Part shown: positions 7,957 to 15,962 of the stretch, in pieces
How positions within the stretch are numbered: position 1 is the stretch's first letter
How the letters are laid out: the number at the start of each line of letters is the position of its first letter
NCBI RefSeq assembly: GCF_900100335.1
Contig: NZ_FNFE01000006.1
Location: 1-64,000 of the forward strand
From: Natronorubrum texcoconense
Lineage (GTDB): Archaea; Halobacteriota; Halobacteria; Halobacteriales; Natrialbaceae
Reading direction: 5' to 3'
DNA length: 64,000 nt
Translations under genes and position numbers: made by a program
The notes under the pieces: generated by a model
What the model saw: the letters and a program-made list of their open reading frames with translations, nothing else
The model's database searches: none
What the model was told of the DNA's origin: nothing

Positions 7957-8733
7957 ATGGAAGACCGGCGTCCGTCGACCGATCCGAACGACAGCGATCC
8001 CACCGATAGAGCCCTGATTCGGGGGATCCTGCGATTTTTCGTCGCCGTCGCGCTGATCGGGGCGCTCGCGTTCGGCGCCGTGCTGTTCGCACCGACGGTT
8101 ATCGACGATATCGGCGGCGTCGAGGAGTTCGAGAGCCCCAACGGCGTCGATATCGGCACGCAGCCGTCGCCCAGTTCCGATCCGCCACCGGCCGGCGAGC
8201 GCGATCCGAACGTTACGGATCCGAACGACCCCGGTAACTCGACGTACGACGCGGACGTCGAGACGATCGATTCGGAGACCGTCGAGGACTTCGTCCACGC
8301 CGGGGTCAACGAACAGCGAGCCGAGCACGGCCTCGAGCCCCTCGAGTGGGACGGCACGGTCGCCTCCGTCTCCCGCGCTCACAGCTACGACATGGCCGAC
8401 CGCGACTACTTCGACCACGTCACCCCCGACGGCGAAGAGCCGATGGACCGCTTCAACGACGTCGACGACTACTGCCGGGGGTACGGCGAGAACATCGCCC
8501 TGACCTACATCGACCGGCCCGTCCAGAACCCCGACACGGACGAGACGGATCGCCACGAGACCGCGGAGGAACTCGCGAACGGGCTCGTCGATCAGTGGAT
8601 GAACTCCCCGCCGCACCGACAGGCGATCCTCGAGGAAGACGGCGTGCCCGACTGGGATCGAGCCGGCGTCGGCGTCTACCTCACTGACGACGGCGAGGCC
8701 TACGCGTCGCACAACTTCTGTCGCGAGTACTGA
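7957..8733 (+). CDS. Membrane-anchored CAP/SCP-domain protein
   Basis: 258 residues. A cytoplasmic N-terminus is followed by one membrane helix (about 24-46, FFVAVALIGALAFGAVLF), a Pro/Asp-rich linker to about residue 100, and then a CAP (SCP/PR-1) domain exposed outside. CAP signatures visible: VNEQRAEHGLEPLEWD, AHSYDMADRDYFDHVTPDGE, GYGENIA, LVDQWMNSPPHRQAIL and GVGVYL. The His and Glu residues of the domain cavity (SRAHSYDM, YFDH, GENI) are present. The role of secreted archaeal CAP proteins is unknown. The ATG at 7957 is chosen because longer in-frame starts run back into the preceding gene. Confidence 0.87.
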   Translation: MEDRRPSTDPNDSDPTDRALIRGILRFFVAVALIGALAFGAVLFAPTVIDDIGGVEEFESPNGVDIGTQPSPSSDPPPAGERDPNVTDPNDPGNSTYDADVETIDSETVEDFVHAGVNEQRAEHGLEPLEWDGTVASVSRAHSYDMADRDYFDHVTPDGEEPMDRFNDVDDYCRGYGENIALTYIDRPVQNPDTDETDRHETAEELANGLVDQWMNSPPHRQAILEEDGVPDWDRAGVGVYLTDDGEAYASHNFCREY

Positions 8734-8852
8734 CCGACCGGTGTCGTCTCGAGTCTCGCTGCACGATCGGTTGGTATCTGAGCCGACACTCACCCGACCC
8801 GGAATCTGTGCCGGATTGACAGAGCTTTGAGGCTGGATCCCTGGGTTCCGGT

Positions 8853-9635
8853 ATGGACGTCCCTGAGACGGCGAAGTCAGTCTATCGAACGGCAACCGAC
8901 CGTGATATCTCCTTTCTCGCGGCCGGCTTTGCTTACTACGCTTTCGTCTCGCTGATCCCGTTGGTGATCCTCGCGCTCGTCGTCGGCTCGTTTCTCGGCG
9001 GGGAGGACGCCGCCGAACGGCTGATTCTGGTCGCCGGCGACTTCCTCCCCGAAGCGGGCGAGGACCTCGTGCTCGAGGCGCTGACGACGGAATCCGGTCG
9101 CGCAGAGGCGACGATCGTCGCCCTCGGCGTCGCCTCGTGGGGTGCGCTCAAGGTCTTTCGCGGCCTCAGTCGCGCTTTCGACACCGTCTACGGCCGGACC
9201 GGCGAAGACACGCTCGTCGATCAGCTCAAAGACGGCGCCACCGTAATTCTCGCCGGTGTCGGTGCCCTGGCGCTCATGATCGGTATCGGGACGGTGATCG
9301 GGCTCGCGGCCGACGTCGTCCCGTTCGCCGGCCTGCTGAGCTGGGCCGTGTTGCTGGTCGGGCTCGTCCTCGTCTTCTTCCCGATCTACTACGTGTTGCC
9401 GCCGATTCCGGTCGACGCGCTCGAGGTTCTTCCCGGGGCCGTTTTCGCCGCCGTCGGCTGGACGGTTCTTCAGGCCGGTTTCCAGCTGTACGCGGCCAAC
9501 GCCGGCCAGTATCAGGCCTACGGCGCGGTCGGCGCCGTTCTCCTCTTCGTTACCTGGCTCTACTTCGCCGGCATGCTCATCCTGTTCGGCGCGGTGCTCA
9601 ACGTCGTCCTCTCGGAGCTTCGCCTCGCCGAGTAG
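8853..9635 (+). CDS. YihY/BrkB-family membrane protein
   Basis: 260 residues with about six membrane helices. The N-terminus shows the family hallmark FLAAGFAYYAFVSLIPLVILAL (about 24-45). A region with VASWGALKVFRGLSRAFDTVYG (about 92-113) follows, and the C-terminus AYGAVGAVLLFVTWLYFAGMLILFGAVLNVV is highly typical. YihY/BrkB proteins are widespread; their molecular function is unsettled, and the old RNase BN label is discredited. Monocistronic, ATG at 8853. Confidence 0.9.
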   Translation: MDVPETAKSVYRTATDRDISFLAAGFAYYAFVSLIPLVILALVVGSFLGGEDAAERLILVAGDFLPEAGEDLVLEALTTESGRAEATIVALGVASWGALKVFRGLSRAFDTVYGRTGEDTLVDQLKDGATVILAGVGALALMIGIGTVIGLAADVVPFAGLLSWAVLLVGLVLVFFPIYYVLPPIPVDALEVLPGAVFAAVGWTVLQAGFQLYAANAGQYQAYGAVGAVLLFVTWLYFAGMLILFGAVLNVVLSELRLAE

Positions 9636-9737
9636 GCGGCCGAAAACGCGACACTGGAACGGGGAGGGACGGCCCCGGTCGTCGGCCACCACCGCTGTGG
9701 GGAACAGTTATGGTTCCGGCACGGCCAGACCTCCACA

Positions 9738-10526
9738 ATGAGCGACGACCAGTCACGGCGGTCCGCCGCCGACTCCGGTGCCGACGCGAGCGAGTCGGCC
9801 GACGACGCGGACGGCGACGCCCTCGCACCGAGCGGCGGTCCCCAGCGAGTCGTCTCCGACCAGAGCGTCGACGACATCCTCGACTCGCTCGGCGAGACGA
9901 AAGCGAACGTGACGGGCTCGAGCGAGTCTCCGGCAACGACCGCGGACGAAGAATCCACGACGGTCGAGTTCGACGAGGACGAGGTGCCGGCAGCCGAGGA
10001 CGCAGCGACCGACACCGGCTCGAGCGTCGAAGCCGACACGGAGCCGGATACGGACGGTACCGAAACGGACGCAGACATCGAAGAACATTCGGACGATACC
10101 GAAACGGATGCTGACGGCGCTAAAACGGACGCAGACGCCACATCGTCGGTCGACGCGGCGGCCTCCTCTCTCCAGGCCGAGACGGCCCGCACGGAGGACG
10201 AAACCGAGTCGATCGATGAGTTGGCCGCCCGCATCGAAACCGGCAGCGTCACCGGCGCGGACGTTCGGGCAGCCGAAGCGGGTGACGGGCGCGAGTCGAC
10301 GCCCGACGTCGACGAAATCGAGCTGTCGATGGACGACCTCGAGGCCACGCAGGCCCAATCGAAAACCGGCAGCCCGAGCACGGCTTCCGGATCCGACCTC
10401 GGTGACGACGCCGGCCCGCTCGCTGGTTCGATTCCGCGCGACGACGGCGACTCGAGCGACGACGGGGAGGACGAGGCCGAATCTCTCGGACTGCTCGGCC
10501 GGCTCAAGCGACTCTTCGGCGGATAA
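9738..10526 (+). CDS. Acidic low-complexity protein, unknown function
   Basis: 262 residues, extremely rich in Asp, Glu, Ser and Thr, with no membrane segment and mostly predicted disorder. Two short ordered-looking parts exist: VVSDQSVDDILDSLGETKANV near residues 36-56, and the C-terminal tail ESLGLLGRLKRLFGG, a short amphipathic helix that might bind a membrane or partner. A degenerate repeat of the type DGTETDAD/DDTETDADGAKTDAD lies at about 99-134. Composition and third-position GC match real haloarchaeal genes. I do not recognise the family. Convergent with the AEC transporter downstream. Confidence 0.6.
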   Translation: MSDDQSRRSAADSGADASESADDADGDALAPSGGPQRVVSDQSVDDILDSLGETKANVTGSSESPATTADEESTTVEFDEDEVPAAEDAATDTGSSVEADTEPDTDGTETDADIEEHSDDTETDADGAKTDADATSSVDAAASSLQAETARTEDETESIDELAARIETGSVTGADVRAAEAGDGRESTPDVDEIELSMDDLEATQAQSKTGSPSTASGSDLGDDAGPLAGSIPRDDGDSSDDGEDEAESLGLLGRLKRLFGG

Positions 10527-10581
10527 CGACGCGAGCGGCTCGTTTCGGAGCGCCTCCCAGTTTTCTCGAGTTCGGTACGCC

Positions 10582-11490
10582 TCAGCCGACCAGCGTGATC
10601 AGTACGAACAGCGTCAGGATCGAAACGAGCGTCGTCGCGAAGACGTTCAGCGAGGCGAACTCCGTGTCGCCGCCGAGTTCGGACGCGAAGACGTAGGTCG
10701 AGACGGCCGTCGGCGTCCCTAACATTACGACCGACGCGGTAAACGTCGCCGAGTTGACCGGGAGCGTCGAGAAGACGAGCCACGCGAGCGCGGGCATGCA
10801 GACGATCTTCAGCGCGACGATGGAGCCCGTCGCGCCGAGATCGGCCGTCGGAAGATCGACCCGGAGCGTCGCGCCGACGCAGAGTAAGGCCAGCGGGAGC
10901 GCGAGCGAGCCGACGGCGTCGAGCCCGACGGCGGCGGTTCCGGGAACCGCGAGTCCGAGCGAGCCGACCGAGAGACCGCAGAACAGCGCGACCAACACGG
11001 GGTTCGTCGCGAGTCCGCGCAGTTCGTCGCCGATCGCCGCGTCGGCCTCGTTGAGCGTCGAGAGGAGGACGATCGTCAGCGGGACCTGTACCAGCGACAA
11101 GACCCCGAGAATCACGCTCGCGACCGCGGTGACCGACGCTCCGAACGTGGCTGCAATCAGCGGAAGCCCGAGATAGCCGAGGTTCGAGTGATAGGACTGA
11201 ATGATCGCCACGCTGCGCTGTCCGGTCGACTCTCGGTTGCGGTGAACGAACCACGCCAGTACGGCCGTCGCGAACAGCACGAACAGTAGCCCGCCGATCA
11301 GCATCGGCGAGAGCAGATCGCCGACCGACTGATCGTACGTCGAGACGAAGATCAGCGCCGGCAGCGCGACGTAGTAGGCCACGGCGTTCAGCGTCGCAGT
11401 TCGGCCGGTATCGAGGACGCCGGAGGCTCGAAGCCCCGTTCCGAGGAGGAGCACGACGAGCAACGCCAGGAGCCGGCCGAGGACTTCCAC
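10582..11490 (-). CDS. AEC-family transporter (auxin efflux carrier superfamily)
   Basis: 302 residues, about ten membrane helices in two halves. The N-terminal pattern LNAVAYYVALPALIFVSTYDQ (about 34-54) with the Pro in helix 2 is the AEC hallmark. IQSYHSNLGYLGLPLIAATFG (about 100-120) is the typical central motif, and the C-terminal MLGTPTAVSTYVFASELGGD is also diagnostic. AEC members move organic acids or other anions; substrate unknown here. The start codon is GTG at 11490. Divergent from the MATE gene, with ~170 bp between them. Confidence 0.88.
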   Translation of the reverse strand: MEVLGRLLALLVVLLLGTGLRASGVLDTGRTATLNAVAYYVALPALIFVSTYDQSVGDLLSPMLIGGLLFVLFATAVLAWFVHRNRESTGQRSVAIIQSYHSNLGYLGLPLIAATFGASVTAVASVILGVLSLVQVPLTIVLLSTLNEADAAIGDELRGLATNPVLVALFCGLSVGSLGLAVPGTAAVGLDAVGSLALPLALLCVGATLRVDLPTADLGATGSIVALKIVCMPALAWLVFSTLPVNSATFTASVVMLGTPTAVSTYVFASELGGDTEFASLNVFATTLVSILTLFVLITLVG

Positions 11491-11659
11491 AGCGGTCTCG
11501 AGTCGACTCGGACGTTTTTACCGTTCGGTTACGGGTGACTGTGCAAACACGTGACAGGGACCGAGCGGCGAGTCGACTGATCGACGTGTCGATACGTTCG
11601 GCTACCGACCGACAGGTCGGAAGCCCTTTGAACGCATTCGATAATGGACTGGTACTGCC

Positions 11660-13105
11660 GTGAGTCGGATTCCGAACCCGCTGCGTTTGACGATCCTCTA
11701 CATCGGTCTCTCGCTTGCACGTCTCGGGCTGATCGACCGAGAGCGCGCCGTCCAGACGACCGTCCTCGCGTGGCCCCGCATCGTCACCGGGATCGCGCGG
11801 ATGTCCAAGAGCGCCGTCGACGTCGCGATGGTCGGCGTCGCGGTCGGCACCTCGGCCGTCGCGGGCGTCGGGTTCGCGGGGCCGTTCTGGGGGCTCGCGT
11901 TCGCCATCGGCGGCGGGGTCGCCGGCGGAACCATCGCGCTCGTCTCGCAGCGATACGGGGCCGACGCCTACGACGAGTTGGGGCTGGCCGTCCGCTCGAG
12001 TACGCTGCTCGTCGTCGTGGTCAGCCTCCCGGTCGCGGCGTGTTTCTGGTTCTTTTCCCACGAGTTCATCTCGCTGCTCAGCAGCAACGAGTCGGCGATC
12101 GATCACGGTGCGACGTACTTACAGGTCGTCGCGCTCGGCATCCCCTTTGCCGGGCTCAACCTCGTTGGGAGCCGGACGCTCGTCGGCGCGGACGACTCCT
12201 ACATCGCGATGCAGATCCGCGCCGGAGGCGCGATCATCAACATCGGACTGAGCGCGCTGTTCATCTTCGAACTCGGATGGGGCGTCGCCGGCGCCGCGCT
12301 CGGGACGGTGCTCGCGAACGTCGCCGTCACCGCGACGTTCGCGGCCGGCATCAGTGCGGGCTGGCTCCCGATTATCGGTGCGTTGCCAATACAGGTCGAT
12401 CCGCTGGGCACCTACCTCGATCACGAGACGCTTCGGGACATCGTGACGATCGGACTCCCCGTCGGCGGACGAAACCTCGTCTGGACCGTCGCCGAGTTCC
12501 CGATGCTCGGCATCCTCGACATCTTCGGCGAGAACACCGTCGCCGCGTTCGTCATCGCGCGGCGCATCTGGGGCATCATGAACACGCCCGGCTGGGGCTT
12601 CGGGCTGGCCTCCTCGAGTCTGGTGGGCCAAGCGCTCGGGCAGAACGACGAGCGGACGGCCGAGGCCTACGGGCGTGACATCATTCGATTCGCCGTGGCA
12701 ACCTATCTCGTCAGCGCGGTCCTCATCGCGCTGTTCGCGGAACAGATCGTCGTGCTCTTCGCGGACGATCCGACGAGCCCCGAGATTCCGATCGCGATCA
12801 CACTCGTCTACGCCTCCTGCGTCGCGGTCGTCTTTCAGGGAGTCGCCGGCGCCGCCGCCGGGCCCCTCGACGCCAGCGGTGACACGAAAGTCCCGTTCGC
12901 CAGCCAGTTCGTCGGGATGTTCCTCGTCTCCATCCCGCTGGCGTACCTCGGTGCGACGACCGCGCTGGGCTACTGGGGCCTGTACCTCGCGTTCGTCGCG
13001 GAGACGAGCGTGCCCGCCGCGATCAACTACTGGCGATTCCGCACCGACAAGTGGAAGGCGATCAGCGAGACGTACCGGCCGGACGTGGCCGTTGCGGACG
13101 ATTGA
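11660..13105 (+). CDS. MATE-family multidrug/Na+ antiporter
   Basis: 481 residues with about twelve membrane helices. Features typical of MATE exporters: VDVAMVGVAVGTSAVAGVGFAG in helix 1-2, GTIALVSQRYGADAYDELGLAV (GxxxLxxQ-like motif), the second-half counterpart FGLASSSLVGQALGQNDERTAEAYG, and VFQGVAGAAAGPLDASGDT. These proteins expel cationic compounds using Na+ or H+ gradients. The GTG at 11660 is used as start, 19 nt after an ATG in another frame. Substrate cannot be told from sequence. Confidence 0.88.
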   Translation: MSRIPNPLRLTILYIGLSLARLGLIDRERAVQTTVLAWPRIVTGIARMSKSAVDVAMVGVAVGTSAVAGVGFAGPFWGLAFAIGGGVAGGTIALVSQRYGADAYDELGLAVRSSTLLVVVVSLPVAACFWFFSHEFISLLSSNESAIDHGATYLQVVALGIPFAGLNLVGSRTLVGADDSYIAMQIRAGGAIINIGLSALFIFELGWGVAGAALGTVLANVAVTATFAAGISAGWLPIIGALPIQVDPLGTYLDHETLRDIVTIGLPVGGRNLVWTVAEFPMLGILDIFGENTVAAFVIARRIWGIMNTPGWGFGLASSSLVGQALGQNDERTAEAYGRDIIRFAVATYLVSAVLIALFAEQIVVLFADDPTSPEIPIAITLVYASCVAVVFQGVAGAAAGPLDASGDTKVPFASQFVGMFLVSIPLAYLGATTALGYWGLYLAFVAETSVPAAINYWRFRTDKWKAISETYRPDVAVADD

Positions 13106-13291
13106 GGGCTGAGACTCGAGACCGTGTGCTCGCCGATCGGTCGTTTCGAGCGGAGATCGAACCCGCTTCGATCGGGTTGTGATTCGACGTGGCCGTAATC
13201 TCGTCCATCGGAGTGAGAACGAACCCCCCATGGTAAAGGTTAACACCACCCATAGCATACGGAACGTCTAACCGACACGAGATCGGTGCCC

Positions 13292-13636
13292 ATGCCAGAA
13301 CAGTCAGCACACACCCAGTCCGTCACGCTATCGCTGCCGCTCGAGGAGCGGTGGACGCTCCATCACGTCCTCCTCGATCGTATCGAACAAGAGCGCACGG
13401 CAACGGATCCAACGACCATCGATCCGCCGCCAGTCGAGGTGTTCCAGGCGTTCGAGACGCTCGATACGGGTCACACCCGTTTTACGATCGCCCAACTCGA
13501 CGCGATCCAGACGGTCCTCGCGGCGTACCATCACTCTCCGACGTGGTGGGAACTCGAGCGGCCGCAACTCGAAGCGCTCCTCCATCACGTCTCGAGTGCC
13601 ATCGACGGCCGCGAACCGGCGGTTTCGGCTGACTGA
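13292..13636 (+). CDS. Conserved small haloarchaeal protein
   Basis: 114 residues, acidic, soluble, apparently all-helical. Recognisable haloarchaeal family pattern: SVTLSLPLEERWTLHHVLLDRI near the N-terminus, then FEALDTG-like FETLDTGHTRFTIAQLDAIQ and the C-terminal helix WWELERPQLEALLHHV. Function unknown; I see no metal site or catalytic motif. ATG at 13292 is preferred over an in-frame GTG two codons upstream. Monocistronic. Confidence 0.72.
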   Translation: MPEQSAHTQSVTLSLPLEERWTLHHVLLDRIEQERTATDPTTIDPPPVEVFQAFETLDTGHTRFTIAQLDAIQTVLAAYHHSPTWWELERPQLEALLHHVSSAIDGREPAVSAD

Positions 13637-13707
13637 TGGGTGCTCGAGCGGTATCGTCGACTCGCGACACGCTCGAGAGCTCGAAGTGATGTTGGTCGTC
13701 AGAAATA

Positions 13708-13797
13708 GGGTGGGACAGATTTGAACGACGCCGAGACGTTCTTGCTCGCCCCCTTCGGTCGCTGCGCGAACTGCGACTCGTCTCGTTCAAATTGCCC
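13708..13797 (-). repeat. Diverged tRNA-Val 3'-end fragment with inverted partner
   Basis: Plus-strand GGGTGGGACAGATTTGAAC (13708-13726) differs by few bases from the 3' end of the tRNA-Val gene at 14027-14046. An inverted, also diverged copy (GTTCAAATTGCCC, 13785-13797) lies 58 bp away, so the unit folds as a long hairpin. It is the outer of two such units downstream of the tRNA gene. Confidence 0.7.
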
Positions 13798-13915
13798 GGA
13801 CAATGGTTCCAACGCAGACTCGTCGTAGTTCGAAAGGCGCGGAGCATCTTTTGTCATCACGAAACGGCGAAGCCGCTCTGAACGACTCCGCACCTCATTG
13901 TTACGTCGGTAAATG

Positions 13916-13982
13916 GGGTTGGGGCAGATTTGAACCACGGTCGTTCCGCTTCGCTTCACTCCCTGATTCAAATCTGCCCAAC
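13916..13982 (-). repeat. Exact 20-nt copy of tRNA-Val 3' end with inverted partner
   Basis: GGGTTGGGGCAGATTTGAAC at 13916-13935 is identical to 14027-14046, the last 20 nt of tRNA-Val (acceptor 3' strand plus most of the T arm). An inverted copy, GATTCAAATCTGCCCAAC (13965-13982), follows after 29 bp. Duplicated tRNA 3' ends are classic attachment-site scars of tRNA-targeting integrases, but the short spacing and the inverted partner are unusual. Confidence 0.8.
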
Positions 13983-14026
13983 GTCACGATCCTGTCGCTC
14001 GCGAATTTGCTCGCGACAGAAGTAGT

Positions 14027-14100
14027 GGGTTGGGGCAGATTTGAACTGCCGGCCTCCTCCATGTCAAGGAGGTGTCATAACCAGACTAGACCACCAACCC
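14027..14100 (-). tRNA. tRNA-Val (GAC anticodon)
   Basis: Minus-strand cloverleaf of 74 nt. Acceptor GGGTTGG pairs with CCAACCC, the anticodon stem CCTCC/GGAGG encloses loop TTGACAT (anticodon GAC), and the T arm is GGCAG-TTCAAAT-CTGCC. CCA is not encoded and there is no intron. Read 5' to 3' it points away from trpD, and its 3' end faces two tRNA-fragment repeats. Confidence 0.95.
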
Positions 14101-14283
14101 GCCTGGTTTCGCTTGCGTGGCCTCCGTCGCCACCTTGTCTGCACTCATTGATTGCCCACCACCGTAATTGAAGGTTTCGAATCGACCGCCGTACGCGACT
14201 CGCACCCACGCACCCCGCCGATACGCTTAAGTTGATGTACTGATTTGGACATTACAAGACAACTACGTACATTGGTGTTCACT

Positions 14284-15300
14284 ATGCAGGAGTATGTCGA
14301 ACGAGTAACTGACGGGGAGGATCTCACACAGAACGAGGCTCGAGCGGCCTCTACGGCGGTCTTCGAGGAGGCCACGGAGGCACAGATCGGCGCGCTGCTC
14401 GCCGCGCTGCGAGCGAAAGGCGAGACGGAAGCCGAAATCGCCGGCTTCGCCGAGGGGATGCGCGAGGCGGCGCGAACGATCTCCCCCGATCGGGAGCCGC
14501 TGGTCGACACCTGCGGCACGGGCGGGGACGACTACGACACGATCAACGTCTCGACGACGAGCGCGATCGTCACCGCCGGCGCCGGCGTTCCGGTCGCCAA
14601 ACACGGCAACTACTCCGTCTCCTCTTCGTCCGGCAGCGCGGACGTCCTCGAGGTCGCGGGCGTCAACGTCGAGGCCGAACCGCCGGCCGTCGAAGACGCC
14701 ATCGAACGCGACGGGATCGGTTTCATGCTCGCGCCCGTCTTCCACCCCGCGATGAAGGCCGTCATCGGCCCGCGCAAGGAACTCGGGATGCGGACGGTGT
14801 TCAACGTGCTCGGGCCGTTGACGAACCCCGCCGGGGCAGACGCACAGGTCGTCGGCGTCTACGACCCCGATCTCGTCCCCGTCCTCGCGGACGCCCTCGC
14901 GCGAATGGACGTCGACCGCGCGCTGGTCGTCCACGGCGCGGGCACCGACGAAATCGCGATCCACGGGGAGACCGTCGCCGCGGAAGTAACTGGCTCCGAC
15001 GTGGAGGCATACACCCTCGAGCCGTCCGATCTCGGTCTCGAGCAACACGATATCGAGGCCATCTCGGGCGGCTCGCCGGAAGCGAACGCCGACGACATGC
15101 GCGGCATCGTCGAGGGGACGGTGACGGGTGCCAAACGGGACGTCATCCTCGCGAACGCCGGCGCGGCGATCTACGTCGCCGGCGAGGCCGACTCGCTCGA
15201 GGCCGGTGCCGACGCCGCGCGCGAGGCCATCGACTCCGGGTCGGCGGCGACGAAATTCGAGCAACTCCGTTCTGGAACCGCAGAGCAGGTCCAGCGATGA
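14284..15300 (+). CDS. trpD: Anthranilate phosphoribosyltransferase
   Basis: Transfers phosphoribose from PRPP to anthranilate, second step of tryptophan synthesis. 338 residues, typical length. Signature segments: DTCGTGGDDYDTINVSTTSA (PRPP-binding, about 77-96), VAKHGNYSVSSSSGSADVLE (about 105-124), AMKAVIGPRKELGMRTVFNVLGPLTNPA and VVHGAGTDEI. First gene of trpDFEG, overlapping trpF by ATGA. ATG at 14284 fits the family N-terminus; a CTTAAG TATA-like box lies near 14226-14232. Confidence 0.96.
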   Translation: MQEYVERVTDGEDLTQNEARAASTAVFEEATEAQIGALLAALRAKGETEAEIAGFAEGMREAARTISPDREPLVDTCGTGGDDYDTINVSTTSAIVTAGAGVPVAKHGNYSVSSSSGSADVLEVAGVNVEAEPPAVEDAIERDGIGFMLAPVFHPAMKAVIGPRKELGMRTVFNVLGPLTNPAGADAQVVGVYDPDLVPVLADALARMDVDRALVVHGAGTDEIAIHGETVAAEVTGSDVEAYTLEPSDLGLEQHDIEAISGGSPEANADDMRGIVEGTVTGAKRDVILANAGAAIYVAGEADSLEAGADAAREAIDSGSAATKFEQLRSGTAEQVQR

Positions 15301-15947
15301 CTCGCGTGAAGATCTGCGGCCTGACCAGCGAGACCGACCTCGAGACGGCCGTCGACGCCGGAGCCGACGCCCTCGGGATCATCTGTGACGTGTCCGTCGA
15401 CACGCCCCGAGAGGTCTCCATCGAGCGGGCGAAAGCGCTCGTCGCCGCGGCCCCGCCGTTCGTGACGACCGTGCTCGTGACGATGCCGTCCGGACCGAAC
15501 CGGGCGATCGAACTGGTCGAGGAGATCGAACCAGATGCGGTCCAGTACCACGGGAGCATCCGACCGGGGGATTTGGCGTACCTGCGCGCGAAGATCGACG
15601 CCCAACTCCTGCTCGCGGTCGACGCGGACGATGCCGAGACCGCCGCGACCTACGACGACGTGGTCGACGGGCTCATCGTCGACACGCCGGGCGAGAACGG
15701 CGGCGGCGGCACCGGTGAAACCCACGACTGGGAACAGACGCGACTGGCCGCGGTCGACCTCGAGTCCCCATTGATCCTCGCGGGCGGACTCACCCCCGAG
15801 AACGTCGAGGACGCAGTCCAGACGGTCGAACCGTTCGCCGTCGACGTCGCCAGCGGGGTCGAAGCAGAAGGTGGCGTCAAGGACCCCGACGCCGTTCGAT
15901 CGTTTATCACCCGAGCCACGAACGCCCGCCGACCGGCGGAGCTCTGA
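15297..15947 (+). CDS. trpF: Phosphoribosylanthranilate isomerase
   Basis: Catalyses the Amadori rearrangement of phosphoribosylanthranilate to CdRP, third step of tryptophan synthesis. 216-residue TIM barrel. Visible: VKICGLTSETDLETAVDAGADALGI, with the general-base Cys in KICG (about residues 4-7), AVDADD with the catalytic-acid region in the middle, and the phosphate-binding end LAGGLTPENV then VDVASGVEAEGGVKDP. It starts at the ATG overlapping the trpD stop, indicating translational coupling. Confidence 0.95.
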   Translation: MTRVKICGLTSETDLETAVDAGADALGIICDVSVDTPREVSIERAKALVAAAPPFVTTVLVTMPSGPNRAIELVEEIEPDAVQYHGSIRPGDLAYLRAKIDAQLLLAVDADDAETAATYDDVVDGLIVDTPGENGGGGTGETHDWEQTRLAAVDLESPLILAGGLTPENVEDAVQTVEPFAVDVASGVEAEGGVKDPDAVRSFITRATNARRPAEL

Positions 15948-15962
15948 CCAATCGATTCCAGC

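Noticed and set aside
9560-12106. 848-codon minus-strand frame across three genes
   Set aside because: Runs through YihY, the acidic protein and AEC regions; Arg/Ser/Pro-rich shadow with no domain.
13700-14050. CRISPR array around the tRNA-Val repeats
   Set aside because: Repeats are tRNA 3' ends with unequal spacing and inverted partners; there are too few units and no cas genes.
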